Source of the DNA: Pseudooceanicola endophyticus
GTDB lineage: Bacteria; Pseudomonadota; Alphaproteobacteria; Rhodobacterales; Rhodobacteraceae
Length of the DNA: 64,000 nucleotides
Reading direction: 5' to 3'
Assembly (NCBI RefSeq): GCF_018760365.1
Contig: NZ_JAHIAB010000005.1
Span: forward strand, 124,001 to 188,000
In this document: positions 28,846-37,579 of the stretch, piece after piece
How the letters are laid out: every line of letters starts with the position of its first letter
Numbering within the stretch: the stretch's first letter is position 1
Notes under the pieces: model-generated
The model's input: only the letters and a program-made list of their open reading frames with translations
Databases searched by the model: none
Told to the model about the DNA's origin: nothing
Made by a program: the position numbers and the translations under genes

Positions 28846-30728
28846 TGGAGGGCCGGCTGGAAGCGCCGGGCGCCGAGGATCCGCAGGGCAGCGAACCCGT
28901 GGCGATCACGGGCAATCCGTGGCGGCAGCTGGGCCGGGCCCTGGACCTGCGCGAGGCCGCGCGGGCCTGGGCGCCGGTGATGCTGGCCCAGGCCGAAACC
29001 GGCGAGGGCGCGAGCGTCTTCCTGCGCGATCCCGAGGGCGGGCGCCCCCGGGCCGTGGCCCACTGGCCCGAGGCCCGGATGCCCTCGGGGCTGATGCTGG
29101 CCGCCGCCGAGGCCGCGATGGACAGCGACCGGGGCGTCGTGCGCGGCGCAGTCGGAGATGACGGGCGCCCAAGCGGCGGTCTGGTCGCCCTGGCCACGCC
29201 GCTCACGGTCGAGGGACAGGTGCAGGGCGCCGTGGGGCTGGAGCTTCTGCCGCGCGATGCCGCCGAGCTGCGCGAGGCGATGCGCCGCCTGCAATGGGGC
29301 GCCGCCTGGATGCGCGATCTGGTGCGGCGCGAGGCGATGGCCTCTGACCGGCAGCGCTACGATCACGCCATCGCCGCGCTGAACGCCGTCATCGCCGTGG
29401 CCGAGCGGGACGACATCGCCACCGCCGCCCGCGCCGCCGCCACCGATCTGGCGACGCGCTTTGGCTGCGACCGGGTCTCGGTCGGGTTCCGCCGCTTCGG
29501 GTCTTCGAAGGTGGTGGCGATCTCGCATTCCGCGCAGTTCGCCCGGCAGATGAACCTGGTGCGGCTTCTGGGCGCCGCCATGGACGAGGCGATCGACCAG
29601 CGCGGCCCGGTGCTCTGGCCCGCCGAGGACAGCGCCGATCCGGTCGCCAGCCACCGCCACGAGAAGCTGGCGCGGGCGCAGGGCGCGGGCCAGATCGTCA
29701 CCGTGCCGCTGTATGCCCTGGGCCATTTCATCGGCGCCATCACGTTTGAGCGGCCCGCCGAGGCGCCCTTCACCCAGGACGACCTGGAGATCCTGGAGGC
29801 CGTGACCACCGTGCTGGCCCCGGTGCTGGACGAAAAGCGGCGCAACGACCGCTGGCTGATCACCAAGCTGGGCGAGGCCGGGACGCGCCAGTTCGTCCGC
29901 CTGTTCGGGCCCGGCTACCTGGGGCGCAAGATCGCTCTGATCGCGGTGCTGGGCCTGGGGCTGTTCTTCTGGTTTGCCACCGGGGCAGACCGGATCTCGG
30001 CCGAGGGGCAGGTGGCGGGGCGGGTGCAGCGCACGGTTGCCGCGCCCTATGACGGCTTCATCGCCGCCGCCCTGGCCCGCGCCGGCGATCCGGTGACGCA
30101 GGGCCAGCTTCTGGTGCAGCTGGATGATCGCGAGATGGCGCTGGAACGGCTGCGGCTGGTCACCGAACGCCAGCGCCAGCAGATCGAATACGACCGTGCG
30201 CTCGCCGCCCGCGACCGGGCCGAGGCCCAGGCCCGCCGCGCCGAGATCGCCCAGGCCGAGGCCGAGATCGCGCTGATCGACAAGCAGCTGGAACGCGCGC
30301 GGCTGAGCGCACCCTTCGACGGGCTGGTGATCTCGGGCGATCTGAGCCAGAGCATCGGCGCCTCGGTCGCGCGGGGGGATGCGCTGCTGACGGTGGCGCC
30401 CACGGGGGAATATCGCCTCGGGCTCGATGTGGATGAACGCCGCATTGCCGATGTGCATCCGGGCCAGAGCGGCACGCTGGTGCCGACCGCCCTGCCCGAT
30501 CACGGCTTCCCCTTCGAGGTCACGCAGATCACCCCGGTGGCCGAATACGGCGACGGCGCCACCACCTTCCGGGTCGAGGCCAGCTTCACCGGCGATACGG
30601 CCGCGCTGCAGCCGGGGATGGAGGGGGTGGCCAAGATCGACGCCGGAGAGAAGCGCCTGATTGCCATCTGGACCCGCCCGATGACCGACTGGGCGCGGCT
30701 CTGGGCCTGGCGCTGGCTGCCGGAGTAG
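28845..30728 (+). CDS. GAF-domain / HlyD membrane-fusion adaptor fusion
   Basis: This 627-residue protein begins with about 160 residues of unassigned sequence, followed by a GAF-like domain (about 165-330), one transmembrane helix (about 361-381), then a HlyD-type periplasmic adaptor. The adaptor has a biotinyl-lipoyl-like half (AAPYDGFI near 400), a charged Ala/Arg/Glu coiled coil (about 430-485), a second lipoyl half (LSAPFDGLVISGD) and a beta-barrel region. HlyD adaptors bridge inner-membrane exporters to outer-membrane channels. Here the cytosolic side carries a sensor-like GAF domain. No ABC ATPase or TolC gene is adjacent. The start overlaps the DUF3467 stop by one base, and the next gene follows after three bases. 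Confidence 0.8.
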   Translation: MEGRLEAPGAEDPQGSEPVAITGNPWRQLGRALDLREAARAWAPVMLAQAETGEGASVFLRDPEGGRPRAVAHWPEARMPSGLMLAAAEAAMDSDRGVVRGAVGDDGRPSGGLVALATPLTVEGQVQGAVGLELLPRDAAELREAMRRLQWGAAWMRDLVRREAMASDRQRYDHAIAALNAVIAVAERDDIATAARAAATDLATRFGCDRVSVGFRRFGSSKVVAISHSAQFARQMNLVRLLGAAMDEAIDQRGPVLWPAEDSADPVASHRHEKLARAQGAGQIVTVPLYALGHFIGAITFERPAEAPFTQDDLEILEAVTTVLAPVLDEKRRNDRWLITKLGEAGTRQFVRLFGPGYLGRKIALIAVLGLGLFFWFATGADRISAEGQVAGRVQRTVAAPYDGFIAAALARAGDPVTQGQLLVQLDDREMALERLRLVTERQRQQIEYDRALAARDRAEAQARRAEIAQAEAEIALIDKQLERARLSAPFDGLVISGDLSQSIGASVARGDALLTVAPTGEYRLGLDVDERRIADVHPGQSGTLVPTALPDHGFPFEVTQITPVAEYGDGATTFRVEASFTGDTAALQPGMEGVAKIDAGEKRLIAIWTRPMTDWARLWAWRWLPE

Positions 30729-30731
30729 ACC

Positions 30732-32873
30732 ATGGCCCAAGCCTTTCTCAGCCAGGACTGGTACCGCGTCGCCCCCCTGAAGCCGCGCCTGCGCCCCCAT
30801 GTGGAGATCCACCGCCAGCGCTTTCGCGGCGCCACCTGGTTCGTGGTGCAAGACAGCCATTCGGGGCGCTATCACCGCCTCTCGCCCGCCGCCAACCTGA
30901 TGCTGTCGCTGATGGACGGGCGGCGCACGGTCCAGTCCCTGTGGGAGGCCGCCTGCGCCCGTTTCGACGAAGATCCCCCGACCCAGGCCGAGGTGATCCG
31001 CCTTCTGGCGCAGCTGCACGGATCGGACCTGATCGCCGGCGACATGGCCCCCGACATCGCCGAGATGGGCCGGCGTCACCACGACCAAAGCCGCAGCGCG
31101 CTGATGGCCCGGCTGCGCAACCCCCTGGCGCTTCGGTTGCCGCTGTTTGATCCCGATGTCTTCCTGGACCGGACGGTGTTTCTGGTGCGCCCGCTCTTCA
31201 CGCTCTGGGGTTTCCTGGCCTGGGCGGCGCTTGTGATCACGGGCGTGACGCTGGCGGTGCTGCATGGCTCCGAACTGCTGGGCGGGGTCATCGACCGGGT
31301 GCTCTCGGCCGAGAACCTGGTTCTGATCGCGCTGGCCTTCCCGCTGGTGAAGGCGATCCACGAGATGGGCCATGCCTATGCCACCAAGGTCTGGGGCGGC
31401 GAGGTGCACGAGATCGGCACCATGTTCCTGGTCTTCGTGCCGGTGCCTTACGTCGATGCCTCGGCCTCGGCTGCCTTCCCGGAGAAATGGCGCCGCGCGG
31501 TGGTGGGCGGCGCCGGCATCATGGTCGAGCTCGCTCTGGCCGCCATCGCCATGATCGTCTGGATCAATGTCGAACCCGGGCTGGTGCGCGCCTTCACCTT
31601 CAACGTCATGCTGATCGGCGGCGTCTCAACGCTGTTGTTCAACGGCAATCCGCTGCTGCGTTTCGATGGCTATTTCGTGCTGACCGACATTGTGGAAATT
31701 CCCAACCTCGGGCAGCGCGCCTCGGGGCATTTCTGGTACCTCGTGCAACGCCATCTGCTGGGCATCCGCAGCGCCGAAAGCCCCGTCACCGCGCGGGGCG
31801 AGGCGAAATGGTTCCTGTTCTACGCGGTGGCGGCGTTTTGCTACCGGATCTCGATCTCGGTCACCATCGCGCTGGTGGTAGCGTCGAAGTTCTTCTTCAT
31901 CGGGGTGCTTCTGGCGGTCTGGGCGCTGGCCAATGTCTTCCTTGTGCCGGCCTGGAAGGGGCTGAAATTCCTCGTGACCTCCGGCTCCCTCCGTGGGCGG
32001 CGGGGGCGCGCCTTCGCCGTCGCGGGCACGGCGCTGGCGCTGGTCGCCGCGGCGGTCTTTGCCCTGCCGGTGCCGCACCGCACGCTGGCCCCGGGCGTTG
32101 TCTGGCTGCAGGACGACCAGATCCTGCGCGCCGCCACCGACGGCTTCGTCGCCGAGGCCCCGGTCACGGAGGCCGCGGTCAGCGCCGGAACGCTGCTGCT
32201 GCGCCTCGAAGATCCGATCCTGTCCTCGGAGCGGCGCCTGGCCGAGGCGCGGCTGGCGGAAATGCGGCTGAAGCTGGCGGGCGTGGCCGGGCGCGATGCG
32301 GTGCAGGCGCGGCTGTTGCGCGAACAGGTGCTGCATCTGGAAGGCCAGCTGGACCTGCTGCGCACCCGCGCCGAGGCCCTGCGGATCACCGCGCCCCGGG
32401 ACGGGATGGCGATGATCCCCGGCGCAGAAGACCTGCCCGGACGGATGCTGCGCAAGGGCGCCGTGCTGGGCTATCTGGTCCCGCAGGGCGCCCGCCGCTA
32501 CCGCGTCGCCGTGCCCCAGCAGACCGCAGAGCTGGTGCGCGCCAGCGACCGCATCAGCCTGCGTCTGGAACGCGCACCGGGACAGGAGATCCCGGCCCGC
32601 CTGCTGGCCTTTGCGCCCGAGGGGACGATGCAGCTGCCCTCCGGCGCGCTTTCGACCAATGCCGGGGGGCCCTTCGCCACCGATCCCGCCGATCCGGAGG
32701 GGCGGCGCACGGTGCAGCGGCTGTTCCTGTTCGACATCGCGCCCCTGGACGCCACCGGCCTGCCCTTCGTCGGCGAACGGGTGCGGGTGCGCTTCGATCA
32801 TGGCGACGAACCCGTCGGCCCCCGCATGGGCCGCGCCCTGCGCCAGCTGTTCCTGAAGCGGTTCCATGTCTGA
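30732..32873 (+). CDS. PqqD-like / M50 site-2 protease / HlyD fusion protein
   Basis: This 713-residue polytopic protein has an N-terminal PqqD-like winged-helix region (about 15-95, with SGRYHRLSPAANLML), several membrane helices containing the M50 zinc motif H210-EMG-H214 and the second motif N306-P-L with D312-G313, then further helices. A C-terminal HlyD-like adaptor (about 455-705) has a short coiled coil. M50 enzymes cleave within membranes. In similar fusions the protease fold may act in export rather than signalling. Both metal motifs are intact, so catalysis is plausible. The stop overlaps the SecA-like start by eight bases (ATGTCTGA). PqqD-like domains in other systems bind leader peptides, which would suit substrate recognition of the giant protein. 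That role is inferred. Confidence 0.8.
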   Translation: MAQAFLSQDWYRVAPLKPRLRPHVEIHRQRFRGATWFVVQDSHSGRYHRLSPAANLMLSLMDGRRTVQSLWEAACARFDEDPPTQAEVIRLLAQLHGSDLIAGDMAPDIAEMGRRHHDQSRSALMARLRNPLALRLPLFDPDVFLDRTVFLVRPLFTLWGFLAWAALVITGVTLAVLHGSELLGGVIDRVLSAENLVLIALAFPLVKAIHEMGHAYATKVWGGEVHEIGTMFLVFVPVPYVDASASAAFPEKWRRAVVGGAGIMVELALAAIAMIVWINVEPGLVRAFTFNVMLIGGVSTLLFNGNPLLRFDGYFVLTDIVEIPNLGQRASGHFWYLVQRHLLGIRSAESPVTARGEAKWFLFYAVAAFCYRISISVTIALVVASKFFFIGVLLAVWALANVFLVPAWKGLKFLVTSGSLRGRRGRAFAVAGTALALVAAAVFALPVPHRTLAPGVVWLQDDQILRAATDGFVAEAPVTEAAVSAGTLLLRLEDPILSSERRLAEARLAEMRLKLAGVAGRDAVQARLLREQVLHLEGQLDLLRTRAEALRITAPRDGMAMIPGAEDLPGRMLRKGAVLGYLVPQGARRYRVAVPQQTAELVRASDRISLRLERAPGQEIPARLLAFAPEGTMQLPSGALSTNAGGPFATDPADPEGRRTVQRLFLFDIAPLDATGLPFVGERVRVRFDHGDEPVGPRMGRALRQLFLKRFHV

Positions 32874-34881
32874 CCTGGGCCTGATCCGCCCGCCCGCGCG
32901 GCTGACCCTGCCCCGCCTTGCGGCCTATGCCGAACGCCCCGACAGCGAGGACGGCCGGCTGGAGCGCGCCGGGCGCCGCCTGCTGGGGCTTGCGATGGCG
33001 CGCAGTACCGGGCTGCGCCGTCACGCCCTGCGCCCGATCCTGACCGAGACCGCCCGCCACGCCCCCGCCATGGCCGCGCTCTCGGATCCGGAGCTGCGGG
33101 CCATGGCCCGGAGCCTGCGCCCGGCCCTGCGTCAGGCGCTCGCCCGCGGGGTGCCCGAGGCCCCCGCCATCGGCCCCGCCTTCGCCCTGTTGCAGGAGGC
33201 CGCGCATCGCACCCTCGGGATGCGGCCCTATGCGGTGCAGCTGCTGGGCGGCTTTGCCATGCTGCGCGGCACCCTGGCCGAGATGCGCACCGGCGAGGGC
33301 AAGACGCTTTGCGCCACCCTGCCCGCCTGCACCATGGCGCTGGCCGGGGTGCCGGTGCATGTGATCACGGTCAACGACTACCTGGCGCTGCGCGACCGTG
33401 ACCTGATGCGCCCGCTCTACGATTTCCTCGGGCTCTCGAGCGGGGTGGTGCAGGCCGGCCAGTCCGAGGCCGAGCGCGCGCAGATCTACCGCGCCGACAT
33501 CGTCTTTGCCGCCAACAAGGAGATCGCCTTCGACTACCTGCGCGACCGGATGCTGCTGCGCCGCACCCCCGGGAACCTGCGCCGCAAGCTTGAACGGCTC
33601 TCGGCCGAAGGACCGCAGGGGGTGCTGCGGATGCGCGGCCTGCATTTCGCCCTGATCGACGAGGCGGATTCCGTGCTGATCGACGAGGCCCGCACGCCGC
33701 TGGTGATCTCGGGTCAGGTGGCCGGCGCGCGCAGCCAGGATCCGGCCTTCCTGGAACGCGCCCTGAAAGCCGCCCGGGCGCTGGCCGAGGGCACGGATTA
33801 CCGCATCCACGCCAATGAACGGCGGGTCGAGATCACGCAAGAGGGCGCCGAACGCCTTGAAATCATGGGACAGTACGCCACCGGCGCCTTCCGCGTCGGG
33901 GTCATCCGCGATCATGCGGTGGTGCAGGCGCTCTCGGCGCTGCACCTGTTCCGGCGCGACAATGACTTCGTGATCCGCGACGGCAAGGTGCAGATCGTGG
34001 ACGAGAACACCGGTCGCATCCAGGAGGACCGCAGCTGGTCCGAGGGGCTGCACCAGATGATCGAGCTGGTCGAGGGCGTCGCGCCGAGCGACCCGCGCGA
34101 GACCCTTTCGCGCATCACCTACCAGCGCTTCTTCCGCCGCTACCAGCGGCTTTCGGGGATGACCGGCACCGGGCTTGATGCCGCATGGGAGCTGTATTCG
34201 GTCTACGGGCTGGGGGTGGTGCGCATCCCGCCGCACCGGGGCGACCGTCGCCGCTTTGCCCCCGACCGGGTCTTCGCGACCGAGGCCGCCAAGTGGCAGG
34301 CGGTGGCGGCGCGGGTCGCGGCGCTGCACGGCTCGGGGGTTCCGGTGCTGGTGGGCACGCGTTCGGTTGCCGCTTCGGCGCGGATCGGCGCGGCGCTAGA
34401 GGCCGCGGGCCTGCCCCACCAGGTGCTGAACGCGGTACAGGATGCCGACGAGGCCGCCGTGATCGCCCGCGCCGGTCAGCCCGGCATGGTGACGGTGGCC
34501 ACCAACATGGCCGGGCGCGGCACCGACATCAAGCTGGCCCCGGAGGTTGCGCACACCGGCGGGCTGCACGTGATCCTGAGCGAACGCCATGACAGCCGCC
34601 GGGTCGATCGCCAGCTCGAGGGGCGCTGCGGGCGGCAGGGCGATCCCGGCCAGGTCGAACGTTTCCTGTCGCTGGAGGACGAGCTTCTGGCCAGCCGGGG
34701 CGCCCGCTGGAGCCGCCGCGCCGCCACCCTGCTGTGGCTTCTGGGCCCCGGCGCCGCTGCGCTGGCCTTCCGCGCCCGGCAGAAACGGGTCGAGCGGATG
34801 CATGCCCGGATGCGCCACGACCTGCTGGCCGCCGACCGGGGGCTGGGCACCCTTCTGGCGGTTTCGGGGGAAGCGGAATGA
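32866..34881 (+). CDS. Short SecA-like preprotein translocase ATPase
   Basis: This 671-residue protein shows the SecA motor signatures: Walker A T142-GEGKT, the NDYLA-x-RD segment, D265-E-A-D followed by SVLIDEARTP, TNMAGRGTDIKL from about residue 546, and GRCGRQGDPG from residue 586 (canonical SecA has GRSGRQGD). Housekeeping SecA is about 830-900 residues. Here only about 75 residues follow the last motif, so most of the C-terminal helical scaffold/wing region and the zinc-binding tail appear missing. It is therefore unlikely to be the housekeeping SecA and more likely a dedicated accessory motor for the giant protein. It overlaps both neighbours (8 bases and 4 bases). Confidence 0.85.
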   Translation: MSDLGLIRPPARLTLPRLAAYAERPDSEDGRLERAGRRLLGLAMARSTGLRRHALRPILTETARHAPAMAALSDPELRAMARSLRPALRQALARGVPEAPAIGPAFALLQEAAHRTLGMRPYAVQLLGGFAMLRGTLAEMRTGEGKTLCATLPACTMALAGVPVHVITVNDYLALRDRDLMRPLYDFLGLSSGVVQAGQSEAERAQIYRADIVFAANKEIAFDYLRDRMLLRRTPGNLRRKLERLSAEGPQGVLRMRGLHFALIDEADSVLIDEARTPLVISGQVAGARSQDPAFLERALKAARALAEGTDYRIHANERRVEITQEGAERLEIMGQYATGAFRVGVIRDHAVVQALSALHLFRRDNDFVIRDGKVQIVDENTGRIQEDRSWSEGLHQMIELVEGVAPSDPRETLSRITYQRFFRRYQRLSGMTGTGLDAAWELYSVYGLGVVRIPPHRGDRRRFAPDRVFATEAAKWQAVAARVAALHGSGVPVLVGTRSVAASARIGAALEAAGLPHQVLNAVQDADEAAVIARAGQPGMVTVATNMAGRGTDIKLAPEVAHTGGLHVILSERHDSRRVDRQLEGRCGRQGDPGQVERFLSLEDELLASRGARWSRRAATLLWLLGPGAAALAFRARQKRVERMHARMRHDLLAADRGLGTLLAVSGEAE

Positions 34882-35639
34882 GCCTGCGCGACACCCTTTG
34901 CGACGTGCTGGAGCCGGTCGGCCGCCCGCTTCTGCGTGAACATTCCGTCAAGGTGATCGGGGATGAAATCCGCGACGGTCGCTTTCTGGTCAGCTTTCCG
35001 CGCGCCGCCCTTGGCCCCGGCCCCTCGCGGGTGCTGCGGGGGATGCTGGCCCGCCTTGGCGCGCCCGATGCCGGCATCGCCGCGCTTGATCCGCTGCAAT
35101 CGCGCGCCAGCGTGCTGCATTTCGGCTATGAGCCCGAAGCCCGGGCGGAGGTGCTTAAATGCTACCTCGAATTTCCCGCCGATGACCGGCCAGCCCCCGG
35201 CCAGGCCTTCCTGGCGCTGAAATGGACGCCCCGCGCCCATGTGCTGAGCGATTATCGCGATCCCGGCCCCTTGGGCCCGGCTGAACGCAGGGCCCGCATC
35301 CGCGCTTTGCTGCCTGAAGGCCCGGTGTCCGATGCGCTTCAGACACTTGCGGGGCTGCCCGCCGATCTGACGCTGCTGGAGGTGACGGAGCCCGGCTCTG
35401 CGCGGCGTTCTCTGGATCTGAACCTGACGCCGCTTTCGGCGCGGGTGGCCGATCACGCCGCGCTGCTGCGCCCGCTGCTGGGGCCCGGCGCCGGGGCGCT
35501 GCTGGAGCGGCTGGGCGCCGCACGGCTGGATCACGTCGCCGCCGGCACGGCGCGGGACGGACAGGCCTTTGCCACGCTCTATCACGGGGTGCACAGGGTG
35601 CACGGATCCCTGAAGGAGGCCGCATGGACTGGTGCCTAG
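34878..35639 (+). CDS. Unrecognised cassette protein A
   Basis: This 253-residue protein was not recognised. The start chosen is the ATG overlapping the SecA-like stop (ATGA); the frame is open further upstream but that would overlap deeply. There is no signal peptide or membrane segment. Visible landmarks are a VLHFGYE segment, a KCYLEFP strand, a LALKWTP strand and an ITVLE-like central strand, giving an alternating strand/helix look. Its HFGYE/CYLEF spacing loosely echoes WGLKHAGG/WEFYFYDY in the next protein, so the two may be distant relatives or partners. It lies between an export motor and a radical SAM enzyme, pointing to a role in export or modification. Confidence 0.7.
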   Translation: MSLRDTLCDVLEPVGRPLLREHSVKVIGDEIRDGRFLVSFPRAALGPGPSRVLRGMLARLGAPDAGIAALDPLQSRASVLHFGYEPEARAEVLKCYLEFPADDRPAPGQAFLALKWTPRAHVLSDYRDPGPLGPAERRARIRALLPEGPVSDALQTLAGLPADLTLLEVTEPGSARRSLDLNLTPLSARVADHAALLRPLLGPGAGALLERLGAARLDHVAAGTARDGQAFATLYHGVHRVHGSLKEAAWTGA

Positions 35640-36499
35640 ACGCGCGCCTTGCCCCGGCGCGCCGCGCCGATCCGGCGCTGGACTTCTGCCTCTGGCCCTA
35701 TGATCCGCCGCGACTGCCGGGGCGGGACAGCTGGCAGGGCGCAGCACTTCTGTACCATTCCTTCGCCACCGCCGGGCTGTCGCACCGGATGCTGGAAATC
35801 TGCGACGCGCTGATCGCCGCCAACGGCCCCTTCAACACCGTCTGGGGGCTGAAACACGCGGGCGGGCGCCTCAGCTGGGAGTTCTATTTCTACGATTACA
35901 CCCGGCTGGAACGCCGCTTCGACACCCGCGCGCTGGCCCGCGCGCTGGAGGGGCTGGTGACGATCACCGCGCCGCTCAGCGGGGATGACCGGCCCTATTT
36001 CATGTTCTCGATCGAGATCGGCGCCGACCAGCTGGCGGGCGCGCCCGTCGACCAGCTGGATCTCTACCTTGGCAATCCCGGCAGCACGGTGTCTTCGGGG
36101 ATCTGCTACGGCCTCAGCCCGCGGGGCTGGGAGATGCGGAATTTCTACTTCTTCTTCAACGCCCTGACAGAGGCCCCGCAGATCCGCCAGAAACTGGCCG
36201 AGACCGCCCATGCCGGCCAGCCGCTGCCCGATCTCAGCCCCTGGCTCTGGCGCGGGATCACGCCGCAGACGCTGGTGGTGGCCAACAAGCGCGCCGCCGA
36301 CGGGGTCTATTTCTCGCGCATCCCCGCCGATCAGACGCTGACCTGCCTGGAGCGGCTGGGCTACCCGGAGGCGATCACCGGCTTCTTCCGCAGCAACCGG
36401 GCGCGTTTCGATCACCTGCTGTTCGACATCGGCTACGACTGGCAGGCGGGGCCGCAGGGCATCACCTGGACGAAAGGCAGCGTCTATGGCCTCCTCTGA
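35624..36499 (+). CDS. Unrecognised cassette protein B
   Basis: This 291-residue protein of unknown function overlaps the previous gene by 16 bases and the radical SAM gene by 14. It is aromatic-rich, with WEFYFYDY near residue 86, a YFMFSIEI strand, a LDLYLGNPGSTVSSGICY segment and an NFYFFF strand. The pattern suggests a soluble beta-rich enzyme or binding protein. No catalytic motif was recognised. A barrel-type transferase cannot be excluded, but nothing in the sequence proves it. The tight coupling with radical SAM and the SecA-like motor suggests it acts in the same pathway. Confidence 0.7.
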   Translation: MDWCLDARLAPARRADPALDFCLWPYDPPRLPGRDSWQGAALLYHSFATAGLSHRMLEICDALIAANGPFNTVWGLKHAGGRLSWEFYFYDYTRLERRFDTRALARALEGLVTITAPLSGDDRPYFMFSIEIGADQLAGAPVDQLDLYLGNPGSTVSSGICYGLSPRGWEMRNFYFFFNALTEAPQIRQKLAETAHAGQPLPDLSPWLWRGITPQTLVVANKRAADGVYFSRIPADQTLTCLERLGYPEAITGFFRSNRARFDHLLFDIGYDWQAGPQGITWTKGSVYGLL

Positions 36500-37496
36500 G
36501 CGTCCCGATCCCGCGCTGGCGGCCCGCCGGGCGCTCGACATTCCCGGGGTGCGGGCCGGGGTCACGACCCCCGGCGCCCCGGACGGCCCCCGCCTGTCGC
36601 TGCGCGATCACGCCGACCATGTCAGCCTGACGATGGAATTCCGCTGCAACCTCAAATGCGTGCACTGCATGATCGAGGGCACGATGGAGCGGCTTCAGCC
36701 GACCCCGATGGGCCTGTTCGATCAGGTGCTGGACGAGCAGCGCACCCATCATCGCTGGAAGGGCCTTGTGCTGACCGGGTCCGAGATCACCCTGCGCGCC
36801 GACCTGCCAGAGCTTGCCGCGCGCGCCCGCGCCGCCGGGTTCGAACGCGTCCGCATCCAGACCCACGGGATGCACCTGTCGCGCCCGGGCTATGCCGAGC
36901 GGCTGCTGGAGGCCGGGGTGAACGACTTCTTCGTCTCGGTCGCCGGGGCCGGGGCAGCGCAGCACGATGCCATCACCCAGGTCCCCGGCGCCTGGGACAA
37001 GATGCTGAAGGGGCTCGAAATCCTCGACGCGCATCCGGATGTCCGCCTGCTGACCAATACCGTGGTGACCCGGCTGTGCTACCGGGAGCTGCCTCAGATC
37101 GTCGCCGAACTGGCCCATCTGAAGCGCCTCGTACAGATGGAATTCTGGAACTATTTCCCGATGGCCGAAACCGATGAAAAGGACCTGGCCGTCCCGCTTG
37201 AGGCGCTGATGCCGCCGCTTCTGCAGGCGATCCGGGAGGCCCGCGCCCTGGGCCGTTTCGTCGAGGTCAAGAACGTCCCCGAATGCCTGCTGGGGGATCT
37301 GCGCGATGCGCTGGTCAATGCCCAGCCGCTTCTGATGATCGACCCGGCCTTCTGGCGCGAATTCGACCGCAACGGCTTTCACCTGTGCCCGCACCGCACC
37401 GCCTGCGGCGCCACCGAATGCCTTGGGCTGACCCGCGCCTATGTCGCCGAATTCGGGAACGAGGCTGCGCTGTTACGCCCCTATCCGAAAGGTTGA
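36486..37496 (+). CDS. Radical SAM protein with C-terminal cysteine cluster
   Basis: This 336-residue protein carries the radical SAM 4Fe-4S motif C54-x3-C58-x2-C61 and the expected barrel segments (LVLTGSEITLRADL). It also has a C-terminal cluster (C267, C301, C307, C312) that could hold an auxiliary Fe-S centre, as in SPASM-type peptide-modifying enzymes. Families of this kind often modify peptides or proteins together with a PqqD-like domain, and such a domain is present on the M50 fusion upstream. Modification of the giant protein or of a co-factor is inferred. It is the last gene of the overlapping run. Confidence 0.85.
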   Translation: MASSERPDPALAARRALDIPGVRAGVTTPGAPDGPRLSLRDHADHVSLTMEFRCNLKCVHCMIEGTMERLQPTPMGLFDQVLDEQRTHHRWKGLVLTGSEITLRADLPELAARARAAGFERVRIQTHGMHLSRPGYAERLLEAGVNDFFVSVAGAGAAQHDAITQVPGAWDKMLKGLEILDAHPDVRLLTNTVVTRLCYRELPQIVAELAHLKRLVQMEFWNYFPMAETDEKDLAVPLEALMPPLLQAIREARALGRFVEVKNVPECLLGDLRDALVNAQPLLMIDPAFWREFDRNGFHLCPHRTACGATECLGLTRAYVAEFGNEAALLRPYPKG

Positions 37497-37579
37497 ATTT
37501 GACTGGTCATGTGCACGCTTCGCGGTTAGCCTCGGGTCACATCACCAGACGCTGACGAATTTCGAGGGAGGAAGATTCC
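37497..37579 (+). promoter_or_regulatory. 83-nt gap with possible promoter for the SapC-halogenase pair
   Basis: This is the only sizeable gap inside the cassette after 28546. A TTGACT at 37499-37504 could serve as a -35 box, with a weak TTAGCC-like -10 around 37526-37531. A clear Shine-Dalgarno (GGGAGGAAG) precedes the GTG start at 37580. The pair may therefore be a separate transcription unit. The promoter call is weak. Confidence 0.25.

Noticed and set aside
31487-32884. 465-codon open frame inside the M50-HlyD gene
   Set aside because: It is an alternative frame of a gene with clear motifs, is Arg/Gly/Ala-rich and has no ribosome binding site.
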